DNA of 64,000 nt. Source: JADLBR01 sp020847615 (GTDB lineage Bacteria > Verrucomicrobiota > Verrucomicrobiia > JADLBR01). This document shows, in pieces, positions 33,897-43,293 of the stretch. The stretch covers positions 74,210 through 138,209 of the forward strand of contig JAPKHT010000001.1 of assembly GCA_026646655.1 (NCBI GenBank). The letters are read 5' to 3'. The notes under the pieces were generated by a model. That model made no database searches. It worked only from the letters and a program-made list of their open reading frames with translations, and was not told the DNA's origin. A program made the translations under genes and the position numbers. How positions within the stretch are numbered: position 1 is the stretch's first letter; every line of letters starts with the position of its first letter.

Positions 33897-35615
33897 ATGA
33901 GCATCCCGCGAAGAATCCCCGGTGCCCGGGCCGCACCGCGGCATGGGGTGGCACCTCTCGCGCTATGCGCGCTGCTTGGGTGCTCGGGCGCGGCGCAGGC
34001 CCTCCATGTCTCGGAGTTCGGCGCGGCTCCCGACGATGGCAAGGACGACATGGCCGCCATCAGCCAGGCGATCCAGGCCGCGATTCAGCGGGGGGAACGC
34101 GAGGTGCTCTTCGATCCGGGGACCTACAACATGGCGACGGCGTGCGCCATCCCGGGAAAGAGCGCCGGCCACTACATCGGAATCTTTGGCGCGACCAACC
34201 TCGCCCTGATCGGCAGAGTGAATGGCGCCGGCGAGCCGGCCACCCGGCTCGAGCGAAACCACCCCCTCCACAACGACGCCCGACCATTTCACCACCTCGT
34301 TATCGAGCGATCGAGTCACATCACGATCAAGAATCTTGTGCTGGCCAACGATCCGCCGTTCGGTTCGACGGGCCGGGTCATATCCGTTGACAGGAATAGC
34401 GACGTGGTGGTGGTCGAGGTCCTGGAGGGGCTGCCCGCCTATGACGGGATGCGGTGCGCCTCGGCGCACGCCTGGGATCTTGCGACAGGAAAGCTGAAGC
34501 GCTTCGGCCCGACGCCGACCGAGGCAACGTTGACCATCGGCCTGAATATCACCCAGTTCTGGGAGGCGGTGCCCGGGACGGGGGCGCGGCGGTTGCGCAT
34601 GGCGGGAAAGGGATTCGCCGCGAAAGTCGCCGCCGGCGACGGCATCTCGTGGCACCACGCGGCCCACGAGTGCGACAACCAGACCGCGGTCATGTACTCA
34701 CGGGATGTCACGTTCGAGAATGTCCGATTCCCCAACGTGACGAACATGGGGATGCTTGCGGGCTATAACCGCAACCTGATCTTCCGCAGGGTCGCCTTTA
34801 GGCCCGAGAAGGGCAACCTCGCTGTCGGGGGCCGCGACGGCATGCACCTCAGCATGAATTCCGGCAGATTGCTGGTGGAAGACTGCTACTTCAAGGGGCT
34901 TCGGATGGACCCGTTGGTCATCCGCAAGACCTTTGGCCTGGTCAAAGATATCCGCGCGGACGGGGGCATCATCGCAAAGCCCGCCTACGAAATCCCGGCC
35001 GGTGACAAGATCCGGTTTTGGGTGGGGGAGGAGCCGCAGGACAGGACCGTGGCCAGCTGCAAGAGCCAGGGCGGGGGCGCCTACCTCTACACCTTCGAGC
35101 AGTCCAGTCCGCCCGGCGCCATCGTCGGCACGCCCCTTTGCTACCAGACCCACGCCCTCGAGGAGGGGATCATTCGCCGCTGTGTTTTCGAGGACAGCTT
35201 CGGCAGCCCCATCGTCAACTTCGAGGAGAACATAACCGTCGAGGGGTGCGTGTTCTCAAACAACTCGTACCAGATCAAGTATGGCCCGAACCAGACGACC
35301 GGCGCCTTCGTCCGGAACAATGTTTTCCGCAACAATGTCTGCGAGGATGTCCCGTGGGTCGATATCGCGCACCGGGGCCAGCCATCCGCGATCGTGATCC
35401 ACTCGCTGAACCGATATTTCAAGGCCCCGATGTTCAATGCCGGCATCCTGATCCGCGGCAATGTCTTCAAGAATCCGGGCGGCGATCCCGGGTGCGTGGC
35501 CATCGATGTGCGCAACGCCCGGGACGTCGAGATCCGCGACAACCAGTTCATCGGCTTCGAGAGGCGAGTCTGGATCGACGCGGCCACGACGCGCGACGTC
35601 CGGCTTGGGGAGTGA
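33897..35615 (+). CDS. Secreted parallel beta-helix protein, GH110/GH28-like
   Basis: 572 residues from ATG 33897, which has GGAGG at 33887-33891 five bases upstream; a TTG 12 bp earlier overlaps that site. The N-terminus has a signal peptide with a possible lipobox (ALLGC, Cys29). The mature part opens FGAAPDDGKDDMAAISQAIQ, the classic start of GH28/GH110/pectate-lyase-like helices, with helix turns such as VTFENVRFPNVTNMGM and GILIRGNVFKNPGG. GGRDGMHLSMNSGRLLVEDC recalls the GH110 active-site turn. Alpha-galactosidase activity is a hypothesis. Conserved spacing with the flanking sulfatase suggests joint action. Confidence 0.78.
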   Translation: MSIPRRIPGARAAPRHGVAPLALCALLGCSGAAQALHVSEFGAAPDDGKDDMAAISQAIQAAIQRGEREVLFDPGTYNMATACAIPGKSAGHYIGIFGATNLALIGRVNGAGEPATRLERNHPLHNDARPFHHLVIERSSHITIKNLVLANDPPFGSTGRVISVDRNSDVVVVEVLEGLPAYDGMRCASAHAWDLATGKLKRFGPTPTEATLTIGLNITQFWEAVPGTGARRLRMAGKGFAAKVAAGDGISWHHAAHECDNQTAVMYSRDVTFENVRFPNVTNMGMLAGYNRNLIFRRVAFRPEKGNLAVGGRDGMHLSMNSGRLLVEDCYFKGLRMDPLVIRKTFGLVKDIRADGGIIAKPAYEIPAGDKIRFWVGEEPQDRTVASCKSQGGGAYLYTFEQSSPPGAIVGTPLCYQTHALEEGIIRRCVFEDSFGSPIVNFEENITVEGCVFSNNSYQIKYGPNQTTGAFVRNNVFRNNVCEDVPWVDIAHRGQPSAIVIHSLNRYFKAPMFNAGILIRGNVFKNPGGDPGCVAIDVRNARDVEIRDNQFIGFERRVWIDAATTRDVRLGE

Positions 35616-35627
35616 TTGCCCGCGACG

Positions 35628-37097
35628 CTATGGAGCCGGGACTGGCAAGGCGGCCCTCCAGCCGGCCCGAAGGCGCCGGGCTACGTCTGTTGCGAGGGCG
35701 CGGTTCGGCTCCTCGGCGGCGACATTGACGCTCTCCGCGGGATCGGACTGATGGTCGTAAAGTTCAGTGCCGATGTTCCCGCCGTCGGGGTTGGTCCATT
35801 CGGTGTAGCGCCAGCGGTCGGTGCGGATGGAGCGACCCATGATGGCCGGCTTGCCCGGGCGCAGGTATTGGCTGAACGCGGCGGATTTCCATGGCCGGCC
35901 GGGGTTCTCGAATAGCGGCACGAGGCTCGTGCCCTCGAGATGCCCCGGGATCGGCAGCCCGCAGAGTTCCGCGAGCGTGGGATAGAGGTCCACCAGTTCA
36001 ACGAGGGCGCGGGTACGGCCAGCGGGGGCCGGACGCGTGGGCGCGCTGACGATCAGGGGGACGCGGGTCCCGAATTCGAAGTTTGTCATCTTGGTCCACA
36101 CGCCGTTCTCGCCGAGGTGGTAGCCGTGGTCGCCCCAGAGAGCGACGATGGTGTCGTTGGCAAGACCGAGGCGGCCGAGCTCATCCAACACGCGCCCGAT
36201 CTGCGCATCCACGAAACTGGTGCAGGCGCGGTAGCCGAGGATGAGGTTCAGCGCCATCTCGCGGGTGATGTCGCCCTCGGGCGGCACGGTGCCGTAGGAG
36301 CGCAGCTCGTACCCATCGTGAAACGCCGGCTCGGGCGCGCCCTTCGGTCGCCGCGTATCCGCCGGGAGGCGGACCGATTCCTCCGGGTAAAGATCCCAGT
36401 ACTTCTTCGGGCACGTGAAGGGCAGGTGTGGCTTGACGAAACCGACGGCGAGGAAGAAGGGTTTCCCCTCGGCCTTGAGGCGCCCCAGGGTCTCGATGGC
36501 TTTCGTTGCGGTGAACCCGTCGGGATAAGCGTCGTCTGGCTGGTCCGCCGCCTCGAAGGGCGGTCCGCGCAATAGCTTGGGCCGTTGGCCCTCGGGCAAG
36601 CGCTTGAGCCGGGCGATGTATTCCTCCGACTCCTTTGTGAACCAGTGGCGGGCGCCCTCACCACGATGCCAGGCCGGCTCGCTCCACGACCGCGGATCGT
36701 CCCCGGGCTCCCTCTCGCTATGGTGGAAGACCTTTCCGAGCGAGAGGCTGATGTAACCGTGGTCCTTGAAGTGCTGCGGCAGCGTCACCACGTCGGGCAT
36801 GGCCGGTCGCAGGAAGTGGCGGTTGTCGAGAATGCCCGTCGTGTCTGGGCGGCATCCGCTCAGGATGCTGTTGCGCGAGGGGTTGCACACCGCCACCTGA
36901 CAGTAGGCGCGCTCGAATAGGATCCCTCGCGCGGACAACCTGTCGATGTGCGGGGATCGGATATGACCGGCCCCGTAACAACCGAGTTCCGGGCGCAGGT
37001 CGTCCACGGCAACGAACAGGACGTTTGGTTTCCCGCCCGCCCCCATGGCGGCGCACAGCGACCCCAGGGCACAGGCAAATTGAACGAGATGTCGCAT
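35628..37097 (-). CDS. Sulfatase (S1 family), iduronate-2-sulfatase-like
   Basis: 489 residues. Start set at 37097, where GGAGG lies 6 nt upstream on the minus strand; an ATG at 37112 leaves no room for a ribosome-binding site. Motifs of the iduronate-2-sulfatase branch are clear: NVLFVAVDDLRPELGCYG, C71-N-P-S-R, SLGKVFHH, FVKPHLPFTCPKKYWDLY and ALWGDHGYHLGENGVWTK. This branch typically removes 2-O-sulfate from uronic acids or related sugars, but family members also act on algal glycans. Transcribed divergently from the following sulfatase; its stop lies 12 bp from the convergent beta-helix gene. Confidence 0.93.
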   Translation of the reverse strand: MRHLVQFACALGSLCAAMGAGGKPNVLFVAVDDLRPELGCYGAGHIRSPHIDRLSARGILFERAYCQVAVCNPSRNSILSGCRPDTTGILDNRHFLRPAMPDVVTLPQHFKDHGYISLSLGKVFHHSEREPGDDPRSWSEPAWHRGEGARHWFTKESEEYIARLKRLPEGQRPKLLRGPPFEAADQPDDAYPDGFTATKAIETLGRLKAEGKPFFLAVGFVKPHLPFTCPKKYWDLYPEESVRLPADTRRPKGAPEPAFHDGYELRSYGTVPPEGDITREMALNLILGYRACTSFVDAQIGRVLDELGRLGLANDTIVALWGDHGYHLGENGVWTKMTNFEFGTRVPLIVSAPTRPAPAGRTRALVELVDLYPTLAELCGLPIPGHLEGTSLVPLFENPGRPWKSAAFSQYLRPGKPAIMGRSIRTDRWRYTEWTNPDGGNIGTELYDHQSDPAESVNVAAEEPNRALATDVARRLRAGWRAALPVPAP

Positions 37098-37256
37098 GAG
37101 AGGCCTCCCCATCTCCTACCGCATTCCGCCCGCACGCCCAACCGATTTCTTGTCGGGGCGGCGCGCGGCGCCGTCCTTGTGGGAGGGGCGCGATGGCGAA
37201 AAATGGGACTGCCAATCCTTTCTGGGGGAGGTATATCGGTGGCGCGGATCCGCCTC

Positions 37257-39062
37257 ATGAAACGCAACCTCCACGTCCTGGCCCATGTCGCGTGGCCACT
37301 CATCGCCGCCCTTTCTGCCTCGGCCGCGCCCAACGTCCTGCTCATCATCACCGACGATCAGGGCTACGGAGATTTCTCCATCCACGGGAACCCTCATGTC
37401 CAGACGCCGCACATCGACGCGCTGGGTCGTTCCGGGGTGCGCTTCGAGCGTTTCTACGTGAACTCCTTCTGCGCGCCGACGCGCGCGGCCCTGCTCACGG
37501 GGCGCTGGCCGCTGCGCACGGGCTGCCATGGCGTCACGCACAACCGGGAGGCCATGCGGCCATCGGAGGTCACGATCGCGGAGGCGCTCAAGGGCGCGGG
37601 GTACCGCACGGCGTGCATCGGGAAGTGGCACAATGGCGAGCAGTATCCGTTCACCCCGCAGGGGCAGGGCTTCGACGAGTCGTTCGGCTTCAACAACGGT
37701 CACTGGAACAACTATTTCGACGCCACGCTGCTGCGCGGCGCGACGCCGGAAAAGACCAAGGGCTACATCACCGATGTGCTCACCGACGAGGCGATCCGAT
37801 TCATCGAGGGGAACAGGGGAGGGCCATTCTTCTGTTACCTTGCCTACAACGCGCCGCACTCGCCGTACCAGGTGCCGGACCGATATTTTGAGAAATTTAA
37901 GGCGAGGGGCCTGGAGGACAACGTGGCCGCGTTCTATGGGATGTGCGAGAACATCGACGACAACGTGGGACGTCTGCTGGCGAGCCTGGAATCGCGAGGC
38001 CACGCCGACGACACCATCGTGCTTTTCCTGACCGACAACGGCGGCACGGCGGGGGTGAAGATCTACAACGCGGGCATGCGCGGCGGCAAGACCAGCGTGC
38101 ACGAGGGTGGCAGCCGCGTTCCCCTCTTCATCCGCTGGCCCGCCGCGAAATGGCGGCCACACGTCGTGGCGCCCATCGCCTCCCACATCGATATCTATCC
38201 GACGTTGCTCGACCTCTGCGGCGTTTCGGCGCCACCCGGCCCCAGGGTGGACGGCGTCAGCCTGCGCCCCCTGCTGGAGAAGGAGGGCGCGGCCGGGTGG
38301 CCGGAGCGCGTCCTGTTCACGCACAACCCCATCGACGAGACGAACAAGTTTCCCGGGGCGGTGCGCACCGCGCGGCACCGTCTCGTGCGCGAGATCAAGG
38401 GTCCCGCCGGCGGTTCGAAGGCAAAGGCGAACGACGCGAGCGCAAGGCCCTGGCAGCTCTATGACATGGTGGAGGACCCCGGCCAGGAGAAGGACATCGC
38501 GGGCGAGCATCCCGAGGTCGTGGAACAGCTGGGCCGACTCTACGACGCGTGGTTTGCGGACATCTCGCGCGATGGCCTGCGGCGGTTCCCGTTACCCGTC
38601 GGGCACACCGAGCATAATCCCGTGGAACTGCACGCCCCGCAGGCATTCCACGACCCGCCGCTGCGCTTCGCCAACGGCCCCGGCTTCGCGAATGATTGGC
38701 TCACGGGCTGGACCGATGCCGGAGCCAAGGTCTGGTTCGATATCGATGTCGCCGCCTCGGGCGAGTATGAGGTGGAGCTGGCCATCGCCTGCCCACCCGC
38801 CGACGCGGGCTCCAAGATTCGTGTCACGATCGCCGGCCAGACGCTCGAGGCCACCGTCCCCGCGGCACCGGCGCCTGAGATTCCGCTGCCGCACCGCGAT
38901 GCCGAGGGCAAGACACGCTACCGCGACCGCGAATGGGTGACGCTGAAACTCGGCGCGGTCAAGCTGCCGCAAGGCCCGGCCACGCTGACCGTGCAACCGC
39001 TCTCCATGCCCGGTGGGCAGGTGATGGACCTGAAGCACGTGCGGCTGAGCTTTAACCCATGA
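37257..39062 (+). CDS. Sulfatase (S1 family) with C-terminal carbohydrate-binding-like domain
   Basis: 601 residues. Residues 1-460 are a complete sulfatase: LLIITDDQGYGD, C72-A-P-T-R, IGKWHNGEQY, YNAPHSPYQVP, FLTDNGGTAGV and GGKTSVHEGG. Residues about 470-601 form an extra beta-sandwich (SGEYEVELAIACPP, GPATLTVQPLSMPGGQVMDL) like those used for carbohydrate binding. A GTG at 37239 with GGGGGAG eight bases upstream is an alternative start that adds 6 residues. The stop overlaps the following ATG, so it is coupled with the beta-helix gene. The 159-bp gap to the divergent sulfatase should hold both promoters, but no consensus is recognisable. Confidence 0.92.
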   Translation: MKRNLHVLAHVAWPLIAALSASAAPNVLLIITDDQGYGDFSIHGNPHVQTPHIDALGRSGVRFERFYVNSFCAPTRAALLTGRWPLRTGCHGVTHNREAMRPSEVTIAEALKGAGYRTACIGKWHNGEQYPFTPQGQGFDESFGFNNGHWNNYFDATLLRGATPEKTKGYITDVLTDEAIRFIEGNRGGPFFCYLAYNAPHSPYQVPDRYFEKFKARGLEDNVAAFYGMCENIDDNVGRLLASLESRGHADDTIVLFLTDNGGTAGVKIYNAGMRGGKTSVHEGGSRVPLFIRWPAAKWRPHVVAPIASHIDIYPTLLDLCGVSAPPGPRVDGVSLRPLLEKEGAAGWPERVLFTHNPIDETNKFPGAVRTARHRLVREIKGPAGGSKAKANDASARPWQLYDMVEDPGQEKDIAGEHPEVVEQLGRLYDAWFADISRDGLRRFPLPVGHTEHNPVELHAPQAFHDPPLRFANGPGFANDWLTGWTDAGAKVWFDIDVAASGEYEVELAIACPPADAGSKIRVTIAGQTLEATVPAAPAPEIPLPHRDAEGKTRYRDREWVTLKLGAVKLPQGPATLTVQPLSMPGGQVMDLKHVRLSFNP

Positions 39063-40402
39063 AGCGAGACTTCAGCCTGTTCGGCGCACTGTGGCTCATC
39101 GCGGTCGCCGGCCTGTGCGCCGGTGCGCCGGGGCCCGGGGCCGCCGGCGGATCCGGGCCATCGGTGGCGGCCTATGACTCCATCCAGGCCGCGCTCGATG
39201 CCAACCCGGGGCGGATGATCTTTGTGCCGGCCGGGGACTACCCGATCGCCGAGAAGATCCGCGTGCGCGGCGAGCGGTCTGGACTATTCGGCCCGGGGCG
39301 CATCATCCAGCAGAACGCGGACCAGCCGATCATCGAGATCGAGAATGCCGATGCCGCCGAGATCCGCGACCTCACGCTGACGCGGGCCGAGGGGAAGATG
39401 GAGACGGGCAACGAGGGCATCCTCGCCATCCAGTGCCGTGATATCGTGGTCGATGGCGTGCGCGTGATCGACAACCGGACGCGCTCGGCCGCGATCGCAT
39501 TGCGCGAGTGCCGGGGGGCGCGCGTCAGCCGGTGCGTCGTGAGGAACTACATGCGCGTGAGCGTGGACGACCGGACCTCCAGTAAGGAATGGGGCTATGC
39601 GTTCAATTGCACCGATGGCACCGGGATCGGCCTGGATCGCTGCACCGGATCGCTCGTCGAGGGCAACCGCATCATCGAGGAGAACTTCATCCCCACGCCG
39701 GAGATCAAGGCCAGGTACCGGCTCGGCGATTGGGTGAAGAAGAACCCGGAAAAGGGGACATTCCTCAGCCAGCGTGCCTGGGACGCCGCATATTCGGACA
39801 ACTGGCAGCAGGGCTCGGCCATCATCGTCAACGCGCCGGACGCCAGCGATCTCACCCGCATCCTCGGGAACCACGTTGAGAACGCCGCCCAGGGCATGGA
39901 CATCCACGCCGACCACGTCATCGTGGCGAACAACGTCATCGCGAATTCATTCATGGGCATGAAGGCGATGCACGGCTCGCGCAACGTGCTCATCATCGGC
40001 AACCAGTTTTCGAAGAACTGCCTGTGGGCCATCGGCCTGATGCCGGGTGCAGCGGCGCACCCCGGGGAAAAGGGCAAGCCGGAGACCGCGAACGCCGACG
40101 GCGGCTCGATCATCGCGAATAATATCATCTCCGACTTTGGCCATGGCGACGCGCACTGGATCTGGGGGATCGAGCGCTCGCCCTTCAAGTTCGACGAGGG
40201 CCAGCAATCCGACGATCCGCCGCTGGCCGATGTGATCGTGCAGGGCAACCTGGTCCACTGCGTTGGCGAACCGCGGTACAAGTACGCGGTCATGCTCTCG
40301 GCCGGGCCGAACGCGCCGCGCGGCATGCACTTCTCCGACAACCTGTTCGCCCCTGGCTCGGCGGGGGTTTCCAACCGGGAATTGCCGCAGCGCATCCCGT
40401 AG
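39059..40402 (+). CDS. Secreted parallel beta-helix protein (pectate-lyase-like fold)
   Basis: 447 residues, translationally coupled to the preceding sulfatase. After a signal peptide (GALWLIAVAGLCAGA) come beta-helix turns: EIENADAAEIRDLTLTRA, RDIVVDGVRVIDNRT and HVIVANNVIANSFMGMKAMH. The asparagine-rich right-handed helix is common to lyases, galacturonases and other hydrolases. No family-defining catalytic pair is evident. The last residues (QRIP) and the TAG are part of a type C repeat, so the natural C-terminus has probably been replaced by repeat DNA. Confidence 0.8.
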   Translation: MKRDFSLFGALWLIAVAGLCAGAPGPGAAGGSGPSVAAYDSIQAALDANPGRMIFVPAGDYPIAEKIRVRGERSGLFGPGRIIQQNADQPIIEIENADAAEIRDLTLTRAEGKMETGNEGILAIQCRDIVVDGVRVIDNRTRSAAIALRECRGARVSRCVVRNYMRVSVDDRTSSKEWGYAFNCTDGTGIGLDRCTGSLVEGNRIIEENFIPTPEIKARYRLGDWVKKNPEKGTFLSQRAWDAAYSDNWQQGSAIIVNAPDASDLTRILGNHVENAAQGMDIHADHVIVANNVIANSFMGMKAMHGSRNVLIIGNQFSKNCLWAIGLMPGAAAHPGEKGKPETANADGGSIIANNIISDFGHGDAHWIWGIERSPFKFDEGQQSDDPPLADVIVQGNLVHCVGEPRYKYAVMLSAGPNAPRGMHFSDNLFAPGSAGVSNRELPQRIP

Positions 40403-40422
40403 CCGAACGCGTGAGCGTTTGG
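40392..40422 (+). repeat. Intergenic repeat, type C, copy 2 (supplies a stop codon)
   Basis: GCATCCCGTAGCC followed by the CCGAACGC-GTGA-GCGTTTGG hairpin (40403-40422). The TAG within GCATCCCGTAG is the stop of the beta-helix gene. The remaining ~95 bp up to the esterase start contain no gene. Confidence 0.8.
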
Positions 40423-40519
40423 CCGCCAATCGCCCGAGGCGATCGGTCGCATCTTCGGCGCCGGTGGGCCCCCGTGTTGGGTTGCGCCGGCCGATGCATC
40501 TTGATATGAACGGCATCCT

Positions 40520-42067
40520 ATGAAACGAGGCCTATTGTTCGCGGCCCTGCTGATCCCCGTGCTGGCAGCCGATGCCGCCGAGCTGAAACCCGCGGCCATA
40601 TTCTCGGACCACATGGTGCTCCAGCGGGACAAGGTCGTCCCCGTGTGGGGGTGGGCCGACCCTGGCGAGGAGGTCACCATCGAGTTCGCCGGCCAGAAGA
40701 AGGTCGCCAAGGCCGACGCCCTTGGCCGATGGTCGGCGAGGCTCGATCCGATGCCCGCCAGCGCTGAAGGGCGGAAACTGATGATCCGAGGTTCGATCGG
40801 CGATCGCCAAACGGCCATCGAAGATGTCCTCGTGGGCGAGGTGTGGTTGGGCTCGGGGCAGTCGAACATGGCGATGAGCGTGGGCCGGGCCCGAGATTTC
40901 GAATTGGAGAAGGCCGCGGCGGATCTGCCGCTGATCCGGATGTTCAAGGAAGAGTCCGCGGCGGCGAGGGCGCCGCAAGCCGACGGCAAGGGGCAGTGGG
41001 CGGTGTGCTCGCCAGACACGGTGGGCGGTTTCTCGGCAACGCTCTATTTCATGGGGCGGGAACTGCATCGCGCGCTGAAAGTGCCCGTGGGCCTGATCAA
41101 TTCTTCGGTGGGTGGGACGCCGATCGAGCAGTGGGTGGCGGAAGAGGCGCAGGACGGGGTTGCGGAACTCAAGGCGGCGGGGCAGGCGCAGGCCAAGGCC
41201 GAGTCGGAGTTCGACGTCGCGAAGGCCAAGCAGGGTTACGAGAAGGCGGTGGTGCGCTGGAAAGAGCAGGCGGCGGCGGCGAAGGCGGCGGGCAAAGCGA
41301 TCCCGCGGCGTCCCAGGGATCCGGTGGCCCAGCGCGAGCGCAAGGGGGGGCGCGGCGGGCTGTTCAACGGGAAGATCGCGCCACTGATCCCCTGCGCGAT
41401 CCGCGGAGCGGTCTGGTATCAGGGCGAGGCGAATTCCCACCCGGGCAAGGGGCTATTGTATCGATATCAATTGCCGCTCCTGGTCACCGACTGGCGCGCC
41501 CGCTGGGGCGAGGAGTTTCCCTTCGCCTGGGTGCAGTTGCCCAATTTCGGGCGCGAGGGCGAGGACTGGATGCTGGTGCGCGAGGCGATGCTCAAGACCC
41601 TGCGCCTGCCGAAGACCGGCATGGCCATCACCATTGACATCGGCGAGACCAAGGATATCCACCCAAAGAACAAACAGGATGTCGGGAAACGGCTCGCGCT
41701 GTGGGCGCTGGGGACGGTCTACGGGCAGAAGGTCCCTGCCACCAGCGGGCCGCTGCCCGCGGGCCACGATCTGCGCGGTTCGGAGATCGCCGTCTCCTTC
41801 GCGCACTGCGATGGCGGCCTTCAGGCAAAGGGCGGGGAATTGAAAGGCTTCGACATAGCCGGCGAGGACCGTCGATGGAAGCCCGCGCGGGCCAAGATCG
41901 AGGGCGACAAAGTGATCGTGTCCTGCGCCGAGGTGCCCAGACCCGTCGCCGTCCGCTACGCGTGGGCCACCGACCCGGAATGCAATCTGTATAACGGCGC
42001 AGGCCTCCCCGCGTCGCCATTCCGGACCGACGATTGGCCCGCGGCCGAGGCGCCGGAGGCGAGGTAG
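40520..42067 (+). CDS. Sialate O-acetylesterase (SASA family)
   Basis: 515 residues; SGNH-type esterase removing O-acetyl groups from sialic acid or other sugars. Signal peptide MKRGLLFAALLIPVLAADA, then the family opening IFSDHMVLQRDK, VWLGSGQSNMAM (nucleophile S115), WYQGEANS and the Asp/His pair in KDIHPKNKQD near 378. An 80-residue alanine/lysine-rich insert (about 215-295: VAKAKQGYEKAVVRWKEQ) predicts coiled coil, a feature I also associate with PVC homologues. Likely coupled in function with the sialidase-type proteins at the left and with the next esterase. Confidence 0.92.
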   Translation: MKRGLLFAALLIPVLAADAAELKPAAIFSDHMVLQRDKVVPVWGWADPGEEVTIEFAGQKKVAKADALGRWSARLDPMPASAEGRKLMIRGSIGDRQTAIEDVLVGEVWLGSGQSNMAMSVGRARDFELEKAAADLPLIRMFKEESAAARAPQADGKGQWAVCSPDTVGGFSATLYFMGRELHRALKVPVGLINSSVGGTPIEQWVAEEAQDGVAELKAAGQAQAKAESEFDVAKAKQGYEKAVVRWKEQAAAAKAAGKAIPRRPRDPVAQRERKGGRGGLFNGKIAPLIPCAIRGAVWYQGEANSHPGKGLLYRYQLPLLVTDWRARWGEEFPFAWVQLPNFGREGEDWMLVREAMLKTLRLPKTGMAITIDIGETKDIHPKNKQDVGKRLALWALGTVYGQKVPATSGPLPAGHDLRGSEIAVSFAHCDGGLQAKGGELKGFDIAGEDRRWKPARAKIEGDKVIVSCAEVPRPVAVRYAWATDPECNLYNGAGLPASPFRTDDWPAAEAPEAR

Positions 42068-42109
42068 CGCCCGGGACCGGCCCGCCGCGCGACAGAGTAG
42101 GTATCAGGC

Positions 42110-43192
42110 ATGAGGCCGCTTTCATCCATGGCGCTGCTCATCGGTTGCGCGCTTGCGGCGGTCGCGGCGCGCGCGGAGACGCCGCCTCCGGCGGCAGATG
42201 CCTCGGGGGGCCTGCAGCGCCCGCCCGACTCGATCCCGTCCGATGCGCCAGAGATATCGCCGCTCTCACCGGACGAGATTGGGGCGTGGCGCGAGCGCTG
42301 GCTGGCGTTTCTTTTTGGCGGCGAGTTGCCCCTGGAACGGCCGCCCCTGATTGTCCGAGAGGTGGGCCGCGACGAGCGCGGCGGCATCGAGCGAACCCAC
42401 ATTCGCTACGAGGTTGAACCGGGTGTGGAGACGGAGGCCTACATCCTGCGCCGCAGCGATGGCGCCGAAAGGCGCCCGGGCGTGGTCGTGTTTCACTCCA
42501 CCTCCGCCGAGACCATCGGGCAGTCCGGTTCCCTCGATCCCGCCGAGGACCGTCACATCGGCGCGCACCTGGCCCTGCGCGGCTACGTCGTCATCGCGCC
42601 GAAATGCTACCTCTGGGGCGCCGCCGGTCAGGCCCCGCCCCCGAACCCGGGGCGCGCGTTCTGGGAGGGCGAGGTCGAGAAGATGCAAGGGCGCCACCCG
42701 CGGTGGAAGGGGATGGCCCGGATGGTCTGGGATGGCATCCGGGCTGTCGATGCCCTCGTCGCGCGGAATGACGTCGATGCGGCGCGCATCGGCTGCATCG
42801 GGCACTCGCTCGGCGCGAAGGAGTCGCTCTATCTGGCCGCCTTCGACCGGCGCGTGAAGGCGGCCGTGTCGAGCGATGGTGGCATCGGGCTCCGCCTTTC
42901 GAACTGGGAGGCGCCATGGTATCTCGGCGCCGAGATCCGCTCGCCGGAATTCTCTCTCGAGAACCACCAGATCCTCGCGATGATCGCGCCGCGCGCATTC
43001 CTCCTGGTGGCCGGCAGGGATGACAACGAGCGCTCGTGGCCCTTCATCGCGGGCGCGCTGCCGTTATGGAGATCGCTGGGCGCGGCCGATGCCGTTGGCT
43101 GGTTTCGGCATGGCGCCGGGCACAATTGGCCGCCGGAGGCGCAGGAGGCAGGGTATGCGTTTCTCGATCGTTTCCTGATGCGCCGACAATGA
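42110..43192 (+). CDS. Secreted alpha/beta-hydrolase (acetyl-xylan-esterase/dienelactone-hydrolase-like)
   Basis: 360 residues with a signal peptide (MALLIGCALAAVAARA). The alpha/beta-hydrolase core has RRPGVVVFHSTSAET as the oxyanion strand, the nucleophile elbow CIGHSLGAKES (S233), LLVAGRDDNERSW carrying the acidic residue, and FRHGAGHNWPPEA with the catalytic histidine. It fits the abhydrolase_7/CE7-like group that includes carbohydrate deacetylases and glucuronoyl esterases. A partner for the sialate-O-acetylesterase 42 bp upstream is plausible. Substrate unknown. Confidence 0.85.
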   Translation: MRPLSSMALLIGCALAAVAARAETPPPAADASGGLQRPPDSIPSDAPEISPLSPDEIGAWRERWLAFLFGGELPLERPPLIVREVGRDERGGIERTHIRYEVEPGVETEAYILRRSDGAERRPGVVVFHSTSAETIGQSGSLDPAEDRHIGAHLALRGYVVIAPKCYLWGAAGQAPPPNPGRAFWEGEVEKMQGRHPRWKGMARMVWDGIRAVDALVARNDVDAARIGCIGHSLGAKESLYLAAFDRRVKAAVSSDGGIGLRLSNWEAPWYLGAEIRSPEFSLENHQILAMIAPRAFLLVAGRDDNERSWPFIAGALPLWRSLGAADAVGWFRHGAGHNWPPEAQEAGYAFLDRFLMRRQ

Positions 43193-43233
43193 GGCTCCGA
43201 CGTCCGGGGCATGCCGAGCCACCAGAACGGTCC

Positions 43234-43263
43234 CCATGCGCTTCATCATGAAGGGGCGCATGG
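43234..43263. terminator. Candidate bidirectional terminator hairpin
   Basis: CCATGCGCTTCAT pairs with ATGAAGGGGCGCATGG (imperfect stem with a 3-nt bulge) between the convergent hydrolase and phosphatase-like genes. No T-tract follows on either strand, so intrinsic termination is uncertain. Confidence 0.35.
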
Positions 43264-43293
43264 CCGATCACGGCAGAGGCGTCGATCCGGACA

